Assembly: GCF_013368755.1 (NCBI RefSeq)
Contig: NC_049563.1
Location: 4,836,001 to 4,900,000 of the forward strand
Length of the DNA: 64,000 nt
Direction: 5' to 3'
DNA from: Talaromyces rugulosus
Lineage: Eukaryota > Ascomycota > Eurotiomycetes > Eurotiales > Trichocomaceae
The translations under genes and the position numbers were made by a program. How positions within the stretch are numbered: position 1 is the stretch's first letter; each line of letters opens with the position of its first letter. Positions 53,501 through 64,000 of this stretch are shown here, piece after piece. The notes beneath the pieces were generated by a model that had not been told where the DNA came from, made no database searches, and saw only the letters and a list, made by a program, of their open reading frames with translations.

Positions 53501-56500
53501 AATCCACACCATCATTCATGTCCACATCTTCAGTGTCAGGCTTTCCATTTTTCTGGATGAAAGCAGTGCTGAGAGCATCGGTCATTCTCCCAAGAAGCCT
53601 GGCCATGTTCCTTTCGAGATCAGGTTTGGTTGTCATGTTCGCGCGATATTTTCTGAAGATTGCCCGGAATTGGCTCCACTCCATCCATTCGCCAAGTTTA
53701 CCGATTGTTGCAACTGCTTCTGCAGCCAAGTTGTGGGCAGTCTCGTCTTCAGCCACGTGGAATACAAAGTGCTCAATCAACGGAAGGAAGAATGCACTGA
53801 TGTTGGATGAACTAATATTTCCATTTGATGTCTCAGTTGCAAGTCTTCGTAGTGACCGCATGCGACGATGTTGTTGGATATGCAAGATATTGTTGAAAAA
53901 AGAAGCTTCTTCGTCTCCTGCCACTAACAGCACATGCATATCCTGGACGGATGCCAAGGTGGGATTGAGCTTGACCAGGTGGCCGAGAGCAGACACGAGT
54001 TCAAAGCGTACCATCTCAGACCGTTGACGCATGCCAGACCGAAGAGCAGGTAACAGCACATCATCTCGGAGCGTAGCAAAATCCTGTTGGTCAGCTGCAT
54101 CACCCGAGATCCTCTCGATGAAACGCTTGATCCCGAAAGAGGAACTGGATCTAATGGACAGTTCTTTATCATCCTTGACATGATACAACATATTGAAAAT
54201 GATAGGACGCCATTGCTTTGGGCTGAGAGTTTTCCACAGGTTCTCATTAATCCTCCGGAAGGCTTGGAGTCTCCGTTCATAATCAACTTCGTCAAGCTTA
54301 TTTGAGGCAACAGCATTGAGATCAGCACAAAGTGAGCTGGTTTCTTCCAATTCTTTGTCATGTTTAGCAAATTCACTCAAGACGGCCGACAGTACATTCC
54401 GGTTCTCGTCGTCTTTGAAGTAATCGTATAGCGAAGACACTGTAGTAAAAACCTCTTCAGCTAGTGACGGGTCACTACTGATAGAATACAAGGGGATAAA
54501 ATGCTGTAATGTATGTAGCAACCCAGCCTTTGTCTTTGGTGAAATCTTGTCTTGAGGTTGTCGAAGAAGATATGTGCATATCTTGATGAGGCTGGATGTT
54601 TCACCGGATGTTTCAACACAAGGCGCAATCAATGACAGTGTTTCCACGCTAGTCACCAGAACTTGACGTGAGGGGTTAGATTGGAGCAGTTTGCTCATGT
54701 GAGAAAGGATGCTTTCTGTATATGGTGCCAGAACCTCCTCGAGGATTTCTCTCGGAGAAAAGTCACTCAGCTCTTCAGATTCCTTGATTGCACGACCCGT
54801 TGAGAGGTTGATAATGGGCTGGAGAATTGAGTCCATTATGTATACTTTGACTTCGTCTCGCGCAGATGGGACATTCAACGTTTCCACGACAGCAGATAAC
54901 ACGTCGCTACCAGACCGGGTCAGGTAGAAGACAGACTTGGGGAACGAGGCCCACGTGTGGAACAGCCGATGGAAGCCAGAAACACCTTGGGCATTCTCAA
55001 TAGCAAAATTTTCAAGACGAATATTGATGACTTCGTTGAATATGACTGTAACATATGGCGTCCAATCGATTTCCGGTGCAACAGAGAAAACCATCCCGAG
55101 GCAACGGATGCCAACAGCGCGAATCTCCCGTATCATCGGTGATTTGCTGTCTGTAGATGAGTCATTTGTTGTGTCTGCTTCAATTAAGCGACTAGCTCTG
55201 ACAAGTATGTAGAGAATAATATCCATCGATTTGACGATATAAGCGTTCATCTGACCCTGGAGCGTTTCGAGCATCGTCTCAACCATCTTGAGCAATCCAG
55301 ATTGTCGTCTTGGATTGACCAATTCCACGTCAAATGACGAGCTTTCTACCTTGTCTCCTTTCAACAAGTCCAAGTTATAGAGAGAGCCAAACGCAATTTG
55401 CACAAATAATTCAAAGTCAGGTTCAGACATGTGGGAAAGAGTGCGAAGAATGGCCTTTCGTCGACCACCTTGACCACCAGATCCGCTGGAAGAGGCTTTG
55501 GAGATCATGCGTCCAAAAAGGAGTCGCAGAAGAATTGGAAGCAAATCCGCTTTGTGGCCCTTTTCGATCTTGCTGTCGTCTTCTTCAATCCGCACAAACG
55601 CTGCCAGTTCCTCACGGAATCGAGATTCGTCCAATATGTTGAGAAGATTCTCCTGGTAAGGGCGGATGCTCGGCAATTTCCATGTGAAAAGAGCCTTGAG
55701 GGCAGGCTTTTGAACTGCCGAGTCTCCGTGTGCCGTGAGGTTGAGCAGGGCATCAAAAACTTCTGATGATTTGAAGAGGGTCCGTGGATTAATGAATTTT
55801 TCGAAAAGTCCAAGAAGGGCAAGTCGATCCTTGTATCCCCATAAAGGAGTGTCGTCAGAAGTGAGTGTGGCGGATGATTTGGAGCTCAAGTCTGGAGCGG
55901 CATCTCCCTCTCCCTCTCTTAAGGCCCAGTTGAGGAATACAGGGACAATTTGTCGAGACCGCTTCTCAGCAACTTCAGGAATAGCGTGCAAAACCAGCAA
56001 TGAGCGGGCGCGGGCATAACGTGGGATCAACTCCGAGAAAACATGGCTATTGTTGAAATTCTCAACTAGGGTTTCCTTTGAGTTTGTTTCATCTTGAAAG
56101 CGAGAACCGAAGATCTTCTCGATATTTGAAGCATTGAAGCACCCAAAATCAGGTGAAGTGTATGGAGAGCGATCATCCGATTCACCGTCGCCATTTTCAG
56201 GATCAACATCATGTTGCAGCCACAGCATGGACAATTCGGTGACAACACCCTCTCCGTTAGCGTGTTGACTGATTGATTTCAAAGTCTCGGCAGAATCGGA
56301 CCACAACTGTGCTAGTTGCTTGGAGAATAGACCAAAGCAAAACTTGGGTACAAGCTTGCCAAACCAGTTGTGTGAGACGATCTGAGGGTATAGGAGTCCA
56401 AGTTTGCGGATTTGCATAGACAGAAATCTAGCTGTTTGGAGAGTCAATTCGCTCTCTTCGATTTCGATGGCTACTGCGATAGCACCCTGGTCGTTCTCGG

Positions 56501-58518
56501 TTATTAGTTTGGTGAATTGGCTGAGTATTTTCAATGACAGTAATCGCAAAGAGTGGGAAGGAGATGTGAGGTTGTCTATTAGAGCACCTGCAAATTCTTC
56601 AAGGTCATCTTTTTTCGTGTTGGCCAAATCAGACTTCTCCAAGAAGTTTAATGCTCCTTCTAAGAATAGGTCTGATCGAGCAAACCGGGATCCAGATGCT
56701 GTGATCAGCTGCCACAGCGATGCATCCAGTGAGCCACACTGATAAGCGAGATCGACATATGTCTTGAAGCCTTGGCCGTAGGTAAAGGTATCGAGAGGGT
56801 TGAGGTCTGATATTGAGGAATCAAAAGTCGACAGAAGAAGTTTGTGTAATGACTCCACTATCTGGGGCAGAGTAGAGGTTTCATTTGAAAGTGACACAGC
56901 TGTGTGAAGTCTCGAATATATGCTTAGAAGCGCCACATCCTCGGTAGAATTTCCAGGTTTGCTAAACTTTTGAGCGATTTGTAGTTTCCACTCATTTGGA
57001 CACGTAATGTAACCTGGTCTGGAGGGCTGAGATGTGATGCAGCCAGCTTCTTCGAGCTGAAGGAGGGACAAACACAGGTCTGCTTCTTTGGTCTTCCAGG
57101 ATGATGCCAAGAATCTAAAATCCACGTCAATAATAAGTTTTGTATAAGAATATGAGGGGTATTTACCGCTGAAAATAAGGCAACACAACTGCATGAAACC
57201 TTTCAGAGCCAAATTCTGCAAATGTTGAGCAAAAGGGTAGGAAAAAAGGCTCCAAGCGGTCATCCGCCACCACATCCATAAGACGCCGCATAAAAGGCAG
57301 CATTTCATCCATAGGAGAAAGTTGTAGTGCATATGCGACGGTAGCAAGGATCCGGGGGAGAACCACCTTGGATGATGTGAAAATATCTAATGAGCGCTGT
57401 AGCAGGGTCAAAAGGGCATGGTGGACTGTCTTCCACTCTTTAACCCTTGTCGCCTTGCGTGTAGTAACACACACAAACATTAAATGTGCAGAAATGCTCA
57501 ATTGGCTTTCCGAGTCCTTTTCCGGGACCTTTTCAATGTATGCGCCCAGCACGGTGAGAAGTTCCGAGAATGTTTCCGGGGTTGTGTTGTGCAAAACATT
57601 GGTGAGCACGCCACAAAGAACCTGCTGGGATAGAGATCGTTGTAGATCATCGCCAGTAGTTGAGTTTTCCATCAAACTTTTGAAAATATCCGATGCATTA
57701 GAGTGCAGACCCCCCTTGACACCTTTGATGGCCTCTGCAAACATGACCATCAAGCCCTCCTTGTAGGTATCGACGCTGCGCAAATCTGCAGTATTTCGAA
57801 TGTCTTCAAAAAGACAGGAAACAGCACGGTCGAGAGGTGCTTTGTTTTTGTAGTACACAAGCCCGGCCTTTCGAATCAGGAACGACGTGGATTCGGCGGC
57901 AAATCGGGAGACGAATGGCTTCTGGCGTTCTTTTCCAAGGAATGGAGCCATGACATTCAGCAGTGGGCGTAAATCCGGCACAAGGAGGCGAGAGAGAAAT
58001 TTGAATATCCATGCAAGACATGTAAAGCTCCATTCAATAACCTCGACATCGGTGTGAGAGGCGGCGACAGATGCTACAAGAGTGACGCTGGTCGCAAAGT
58101 GTTTTTCGAAGCGTACGCCCAAGTCCCTAGCAAATTGCGACAATAGATTCAAAAGTGGCTCGATGGAAAGGTGATCCCTCTTCTCAATATACTCCGCCAA
58201 AAGCGCCATGATCTTGTCTTCATGGTAGAGGATCTGGTGCAGACTCTCGCAAAGAGGGTTAACACTGCGAACGAAATCAGAGAATATCTCCGACAGATTC
58301 ATCTCGGACCAATGGTCCAAGGATGACCGAAAATGGGAGTATGTCTCATCTCCATCTTCTTCCTCGAAGCCCGGTCGTCGCACACGGTGAATAGGGTCGA
58401 TCTTCAATTTCGAGACTCGCTGGGAGAAAGGTTCGAAGCGGTGAGATTTAGTGGTTTCAGTGCCCTTCTTCAGGAGCTTCACAGGCTTTGCCCGTGAGCT
58501 CAATGAAGATGACACCAT
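50589..58518 (-). CDS. utp20: U3 snoRNP / SSU processome protein UTP20 (DRIM)
   Basis: Two exons on the minus strand, 58518-57167 and 57114-50589, joined by a 52-nt intron (57115-57166, GTAAAT donor, TTTTAG acceptor) in phase 2, give 2625 residues, normal for UTP20. The start HRFEPFSQRVSKLKIDPIHRV is the conserved UTP20 head. FSDFVRSVNPLCESLHQILYHEDKI and SFLIRKAG follow. The rest is a HEAT/Armadillo solenoid, including GEKRGSTSSYLHKLPRFALDVL in the DRIM domain. An acidic stretch (SSEASDDDEEEDQED) and a very basic tail (KKRKNDRKRFKRSERDRGFRDRRRGY region) end it. It scaffolds early 18S pre-rRNA processing in the nucleolus. No internal stop or frameshift is seen across 7.9 kb. Confidence 0.95.
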
Positions 58519-58918
58519 GATAGCGCTGGTAATCGACCGAAAATTCCAAGGGCGCGGTTGTTATCCTTCAACAATCTCCTCTGTTGCTCTCTCTGAGACC
58601 AAAAAAAAAGCTGCCGGATCAGGCGAAATATTTTCCCGTGTGGGGAGGATGGGTCTTATCGGCAGGCGCGCTAACCGTTTCGGGGCAAAAGCTCTGTCAA
58701 AAAAAATCCCTGCACGTGATCTCTCCGTCGCCTTCTTCCAATGACGGCACTCGACGCGCTTCCATACAGACAACAGACAAGCTGGTATAGCAAATACATG
58801 GGATACATGCAGCGAGTCGCCTCTTTAGATTGTGATTCCTTGACCCGGCTATTTATGAGTTTAAAGTGAGGTCTTCACCACGAGTTTGTCTCTCACTTCT
58901 ACTCAATTTTCGAGGAGA
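58519..58918. promoter_or_regulatory. Bidirectional promoter, utp20 / Drn1-like
   Basis: 400 bp. It holds TTATCGGC at 58656-58663, the complement of the octamer repeated in the POL5 promoter, at a similar distance (138-145 bp) from the UTP20 ATG. An A-run lies at 58600-58608. Confidence 0.45.
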
Positions 58919-60626
58919 ATGGCTTCGAAGATGTAAGTGATCGTGTTCTGTAACGCGAGGAATTATTCTAATTGCTTGTACTAGCGTGGTCATCGGCAAT
59001 GTCAATTGTGCCTTTCAAGAAGTCTTCACCAAACTTGCTAAGCTTCAAACAAAACAAAACTTCGCTTTTGCCATTGTCGCGGGAGACCTCTTCGGAGAAT
59101 GCACCAGTGAGGAAGATCTGAATCAAATCTCGGGACTTCTTGCGGGGACTATTATCGTCCCATTGCCTACTTATTTTAGCGTTGGCAAGCATCCGATTCC
59201 TACTCGGGTTGTTGAAAAGATTGAGGCCGCTGATGAAGTGTGCCCGAACTTGTTTTTTGTTGGCCGAAGGGGCACTTTGAAAACCTCTGAAGGCATAAGG
59301 CTCGCTGCTCTCGGAGGAGAGCTAGCCGCAGAGGGCTCTTCAGATCCCAAGATAAACAACAGATATCACTCTGTCTACTCGGAGTCGGACGCGCGATCTC
59401 TCTTTGGCGTCCACAACACTGATATCTTGCTCACGTATGAATGGCCTAAAAGTATCACGAATCGATCGAAAGTGACAATACCGGAGGGCGGAGCTGCGCC
59501 TGAAGGGGCTCAATGTGTGGCTGACGTTTGCTCAACGCTGAAACCACGCTACCACTTTTCATCGAAAGCCGATTTTTTCTACGAACGAGAACCGTTCTTT
59601 CACATGCCGACGGACGACAACCCAGACGCAAAACCTCTCACTCGCTTCATCAATCTGGCATCGTTCAGCAAGACTTCGAAACAGAAATGGATGTATGCAT
59701 TCACGCTCGACCCCAAGGCCGCGGCACCTGACACTGTGCCTGCTGGGACGACCATTTCGCCTTTGGCAACTGTTCCCCGAAAGAGGGGGGCTTTGGAAAG
59801 CCAGAATGAGGGATTCCAGCGCTTTTCGGGAGGTCATGATCACCGACCACAGAAGCGGGCCCGACGACCTCCCCCTGGACCGGGAGAGTGCTTCTTCTGC
59901 TTGTCTAATCCTGACATTGCCACGCATTTAATTACTTCGATCGGCGAAGATGCTTATATAACAACGGCAAAGGGCCCTCTCTCTACGGCCAAGACCTATC
60001 CAAATTTGGAATTTCCCGGACACATGCTTATCATTCCCCTCATCCATTCTCCTACATTCAACGCAGTTGCCGACACCGAAGCGCGTCAAAATACCTATCG
60101 CGAAATGCAGCGTTATCGCCAAGCGCTAAATAACATGGTGTGCGAAAAGAGCAAAAGCGGTCTGGGATCAGTCACCTGGGAGGTCAGCCGCGGAAATGGT
60201 ATTCACATACACTGGCAATACCTCCCGGTGGCCACGGATCTGCTATCCAAGGGGCTCGTCGAAGCAGCTTTCAAAGTAGAGGCGGAGAATCTACATTACC
60301 CCAAATTCGAGCGCCCCGCACGCGAAGATGGGGAGAATGAACCCGGTGACTACTTTCGTATCTGGATATGGCAGCCCGCAAGTGTCGATTCAACGGACAA
60401 GGACAATGAGTCAAAACCTAGCGGCACAGAGAAAACTCTCCTTTTGCCTCTAACACCAGATTTTCGATTCGACCTTCAGTTTGGTCGCAGGGTGATGGCC
60501 AAGCTTTTGCGCCTGGACAAGCGAATGGACTGGAGGGACTGTGCGCAGACAAAAGGCGAGGAGGAAAAGGACGTGGAAACATTCAAGACTGCGTTTAAGA
60601 GCTTTGACTTTTCGCTGGAGGAATGA
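58919..60626 (+). CDS. CWF19L1/Drn1-type CwfJ-domain protein
   Basis: Two exons, a 14-nt coding exon 58919-58932 (ATG GCT TCG AAG AT) and 58985-60626 (GTAAGT donor, CTAG acceptor), give 551 residues. The N-terminal metallophosphoesterase-like region begins IVVIGNVNCAFQEVFTKL and has FAIVAGDLFGE and YFSVGKH, but several metal ligands of true phosphoesterases look absent. The C-terminal CwfJ domain 1 is HIT-like (ECFFCLSNPDIATHLITSIG, then FPGHMLIIPLIHSPTF), followed by VSRGNGIHIHWQYLPV and CwfJ domain 2 (DYFRIWIWQP...LQFGRRVMAKLL). The relatives are human CWF19L1 and yeast Drn1, which associate with lariat debranching and late spliceosomes. A basic RPQKRARRPPPGPGE linker separates the halves. 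Confidence 0.9.
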
Positions 60627-61230
60627 GATAGATACTCAGAGAAAACGTAAATGCATATTTTGGGATATACCACTGTGGTTGCAATAGCGACGGCTGGTTT
60701 TTGAATGGTTTTTTTTTTTTTGTATATTAGCCAAATCAACGAAGTAATGCTTGCTGGAATACAGACTGATGTCATAATCAAAGACACGGAAGGCGCAACG
60801 CCATATGTCCCCAACCAGCAGCCGCCCCTTGTCCAGTTTTCCCGCTCGTCATCGATCAAATAATTGCATTATTCCAGTCTCAACTACACACATGTATTGC
60901 CAGCTCAGACACCTGGACACAATCGCTTTGATGAGGTTGGGCTAGATCTGGCGAACCGGACGCTTTGCTTGACTCCCCGCAACGAAAACAAAGAGCGCCA
61001 GCTTATTGGCACATGTTCTCTTTGTCTCATGATTCATTCACGCACGCAACGCAATGACTTGAGGAACCGTTTATAAAGCTGGCCCTTTTTTTCTTCTCTT
61101 CCCTCGTTTACAGATGAGTCAATCAGTTTATCATCTTTCTCCATCATTGGTATTATCTTGAAATCATCGTACCGTACGCCTTTTCCGATGCTGCATACGC
61201 TATATTGAACTGAAATACGACGCGACAACC
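60627..61230. promoter_or_regulatory. Spacer and promoter of the Ser-rich small protein
   Basis: 604 bp. A T-run at 60710-60722 lies in the 3' region of the CWF19L1-like gene. TATAAAG is at about 61073, 158 bp before the next ATG, and a T-rich stretch follows it. No gene is seen. Confidence 0.4.
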
Positions 61231-61781
61231 ATGTTCAACAGCAGTAGCTCACACTTGTATACTACTTCTCCGCCAAGCTTCCAGCGTCCTCCCAGGACTG
61301 CTGCTGTTCGCACTGGTTCATCTTCATCGTCATCGTCATCGTCATCATCATCATCGCCACGCGTCCCTATTTCCAAAACAGCAGCATACTCGTGGTTGCA
61401 AGTACAGAAGATAATGGAATCTTCAGGGCAGGCATGTACTTTCTTTTCCTTCTTCTTCGTTTTCTTTCTTTCGTGTTTTTTATTTCAAAGCATGTGTCTG
61501 ACCGTTTTTCGTCTCCGCAGCAGCCCAAATCAGAACCGATCGAAAATGAACCGGCAACGCACGACCAACAGCAGCAGCAGCCAAGCATCATGGCACTGTC
61601 GCTCCTGACTCGGAATGGTTCGTCGTCGTCGTCTTCGTCGTTGAATTCGTCCGCGTCGTCGGATAGTTTCTCCGCAGATATTTATATTAATAACATCGAC
61701 AAGCCTACCTCTGATGGACCGGCCAATACCGTCGTTCAGGGAAAAAACAGCTACAACAGGATATGGAACCCGGAGACGTGA
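61231..61781 (+). CDS. Small Ser-rich protein of unknown function, probable GC-AG intron
   Basis: Proposed exons 61231-61431 and 61521-61781 (153 residues). The exon 1 frame encodes a Ser run of about 13, then PRVPISKTAAYSWLQVQKIMESSGQ. The exon 2 frame encodes QPKSEPIENEP, a Gln run, ALSLLTRNG, another Ser run and SFSADIYINNIDKPTSDGP...NSYNRIWNPET. The two frames join only in phase 0. The best donor is CAG|GCATGT, a GC variant of GTATGT; a CAA|GTACAG donor at 61402 is the GT alternative and would drop ten residues. The acceptor is a CAGCAG tandem. Without splicing, the first frame turns into a Phe-rich stretch read from the T-rich intron. No family is recognised. Repetitive codons make the model uncertain, but the conserved-looking, non-repetitive SWLQVQKIMES and INNIDKP blocks support a gene. 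Confidence 0.6.
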
Positions 61782-62361
61782 TATCACATCCGTATTATGT
61801 TTTTTTCTTTCTTTTGCAAGGGGCCAGTCAGATGATGTCTCTATTTCAACCAGTCAGTTGACGGGAAACTCTTGGTATTGTTTCCCCCCCCACTACATAA
61901 AGCTGTATCGTGCATGATTGATCCCCTTCCTTTGAGCATGTTAGTACGAAGTAGTACGTATTATACATATATATAGCTAAGGCTGCAAAGTTTCAAAGTT
62001 TAAACCTTCATTGCTTCAAATGTTATTTATCTCATCGTTCCCACTGTTAAGAGATGACCACGAAAAACCATATATTCTAATATCTACCGTCCATTTTCAA
62101 AGTATACATCAATTGCCTACCCCAATTTATGAACAGGCAAGTCGAATAGAAAAATCATATACGATAGATATTGATATATGATATATACGCCAATTCCGTC
62201 AGAAAAAAAAAAAAAAGAAAAAAACGCCTTCCCAAGTAATTCCTCCCGTGCCTTGTGGTGTATAAGATGTGTATATAGGGGATCCACAAAGAAGAAAATA
62301 TATAAACATAAGATTGTTTTCTGCTCAGCAAATTTTTTTTTTAAGGAAAAAAAAAAAGTCA
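61782..62361. other. Convergent AT-rich 3' spacer
   Basis: 580 bp of AT-rich DNA with A-runs near 62203-62223 and 62332-62357, between the ends of the Ser-rich gene and the minus-strand membrane-protein gene. No gene or RNA is recognised. Confidence 0.5.
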
Positions 62362-63761
62362 TTAAACAGCCCTGTACGAGTTCGGGGTTGGTCGTCGGCC
62401 GGCCATTAGTAGACTCGGAGGACGATCGCCGTCCGATGCGGGGCCGGCTGGATGATGATCGGTCTCTGAAAAGGGGGGAGGCGGCGTGGAAGAAGAAATA
62501 GCAGGCGAGAAAGCGCGGTATTGTCCGTGTTGCACCGGCGAACCTGCTACCGGTGGCGGAGAGCGAGTCGCCTGGAAAGGTGGCTGCTGCTGTTGGTGTG
62601 CCTCATACGGCGCATATGGCATCGGAGGGCTGACGGGAGACCGCGGCGACGGGATTTGATCGTATGCTCTGGGTCCGCTAAAGTTTGGCGCTTGCACTTT
62701 GGCAGGAGGCTGGTTGTCAAAGCCTCGGTATGACGACGGAGATGGTCGAGGCGATAGACGAGAAGGCATAGCGGCGGCGGCAGCGCCGGGAGAAGGATAT
62801 CTCGCTGGAGGAGGATATCCCGCGGGAGTATGTCCGTAACCTGGAGATGACGGAGAAATCGGGGAGTAGGGTTGGTGTTGTTGTTGGTGGGAGTAATCCG
62901 AATCGCCCAAGTCTTGGTTCGATGCATTCGTCACTCGAAGTCCACCGGCGCCTGTCGAGTATCCGTCATCATGAAGATAGTCGTCGTGATACATGGGCTG
63001 GCTTGGATGCGGGCTTGTCGATTTCGGAGGTACCTCTGAGTATCCGCCTCGGGTCATAAGCCCCGGAGCAGGAGAGTTGCTATGGTGGTTGTAGTACGGG
63101 TTGATGGCGTGGTCGTGCGCCTCCAGGTTATCCATTTCCACCGTCTCATGCACGGGGGTGTGGTCTTCGACTCGTCTTGTTTGCGCGTCAGCCCAGGTGG
63201 GCATCGCCGGAAGAGCATCTTCGTTGGTCGCAACAGCCGCCTTGGGCTGGTCGAACGCTGCGGTTCTGGGACCTCGGTCTCGGTACGCCGGGGGCGCGGG
63301 TGATACAGCCGGTACAACCGCTTGTTGGTGTCCATAGTTCATGGGCTGAGGCGGCGGGGGTTGTTGATAGTATGGATTTCCGTGATCGCCAAAGCTGTCT
63401 CGTTTCCTCTTGTGGCTCCTCGAGTTTCCGCCGCAATCGCAGCATTTGTAGCAGCAGCCGCAGCAGCCCTTGCAACATTGATAACCGCAACATAAACAGC
63501 TGATCAGGCAGCCGGCGATACTGAGGAGAATCAGCGATCCCACGATAATAACAGCAATGACAGGCCATCTGTAAAGCATAGGTTAGCGTCAATTTTAATT
63601 TCACAATCGTCAATTTTAATTTCACAATCGTCAATCACATACTTGCAGTACGCCTTGGCCATGCAATTGTCCCAGCTGGAAAATGTATGTTTGACCGAGT
63701 CGGCCTCGCCAGAGACACTGCGCTCAGCCAGCGACTGGATCATTCGCGCTGCGGGACTCAT
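62362..63761 (-). CDS. Single-pass membrane protein with Cys-rich juxtamembrane cluster and Pro/Ser/Tyr-rich tail
   Basis: Two exons on the minus strand, 63761-63643 and 63568-62362, give 441 residues. Intron 63569-63642 (GTATGT, CTAAC, TTACAG) joins AKAYCK to WPVIAVIIVGSLILLSIAGC. Residues 41-62 are one transmembrane helix, followed immediately by a block with 13 Cys in 29 residues (CLCCGYQCC, GCCGCC, CCDC), likely palmitoylated or metal-binding. The remaining 350 residues are Pro/Tyr/Ser/Gln-rich and disordered, with PPPAY/PPY-like short motifs that could recruit WW or SH3 proteins. Aspergillus annotations call similar proteins fibroin-3-related. The conserved head MIQSLAERS and SWDNCMAKAYCK probably face outside or the lumen. 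Function is unknown; a cell-surface or endosomal adaptor is a guess. Confidence 0.8.
63588..63629. repeat. 21-bp tandem duplication inside the intron
   Basis: Two perfect head-to-tail copies of a 21-bp unit (63588-63608 and 63609-63629), followed by a third partial start, fill more than half of the 74-nt intron of the Cys-rich membrane-protein gene. Each unit carries a TTGAC on the transcript strand, a potential branch-point-like word. Confidence 0.85.
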
Positions 63762-64000
63762 CTTGGGCAGGCGGCGAGTGCAAGACTGCCGCTTGCAATA
63801 ATAGTCTCTGCTAGAGTCAATTCGGGTGCGAAACGAGCGATATTATTGTGAATGGGTCTGATCTTATCGGGCGGCAGATAAAACGAGGGGAGCTGACGAC
63901 GACGACGATAGCCAGTGCAGGCAACCAGATATAATAAAACTGCTGCGCCGCGATAGGTCTGGAGACAAAGTTTGGGGAACCGTTGGAAGTTGGGAAATAG
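63762..64000. promoter_or_regulatory. Promoter of the Cys-rich membrane protein (partial)
   Basis: 239 bp upstream of the minus-strand start, cut by the window edge. It contains CTTATCGGGCGGCAGATAA near 63864-63882, a TTATCG plus AGATAA pair similar to the GATA-type sites seen upstream of APN1/BUB1. Confidence 0.35.

Overview
The window is nuclear DNA of a filamentous ascomycete. Short introns (about 50-80 nt with GTRNGT donors and CTAAC-like branch points), a nimT/cdc25-type phosphatase, a fungal cullin-3, a DRIM/UTP20 giant and Zn2Cys6 and NmrA families all fit. The gene set and style look like Eurotiales (Aspergillus/Penicillium); that placement is inferred from protein character and was not tested by a search.

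Layout. 0.4-12.5 kb holds conserved genes: a SLC35/TPT-type membrane transporter, AP endonuclease APN1, and a BUB1/MAD3-type checkpoint kinase divergent from APN1. A long unassigned regulatory-looking protein (10.4-12.5 kb, minus strand) follows, with 3.4 kb of empty upstream DNA.

15.9-25.6 kb reads as an accessory island: a SnoaL-like protein divergent from a Zn2Cys6 transcription factor, an NAD(P)-binding NmrA/SDR-like protein, an AT-rich LTR-like relic, a tiny secreted six-cysteine knottin-like peptide gene with a 12-nt microexon, and a convergent ATP-grasp ligase. The TTCCGCGGAA-type palindrome recurs in the promoters of the first three genes. Two intron-containing tRNA-Glu(CTC) genes at 26.0-26.2 kb mark the edge.

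26.8-34 kb holds pyroglutamyl-peptidase I, a membrane-anchored MOSC protein, POL5 (rDNA/ribosome biogenesis) and a tartrate/isopropylmalate-dehydrogenase-type enzyme. 34.0-42.2 kb is an 8.2-kb gene desert ending in a pyrimidine-rich, uORF-bearing leader of the CDC25 phosphatase gene. 42.2-64 kb is dense and housekeeping: CDC25/nimT, the GINS subunit SLD5, cullin-3, mitochondrial TIM15/ZIM17, UTP20, a CWF19L1/Drn1 relative, a Ser-rich small protein with a probable GC-AG intron, and a Cys-rich single-pass membrane protein.

Functional themes are cell cycle and replication (BUB1, CDC25, SLD5, CUL3), DNA repair (APN1) and ribosome biogenesis/RNA (POL5, UTP20, Drn1-like). They are interrupted by one small, possibly co-regulated metabolic or secreted-peptide island. 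All gene models were spliced by eye from reading frames, splice signals and family similarity; no database search was run.
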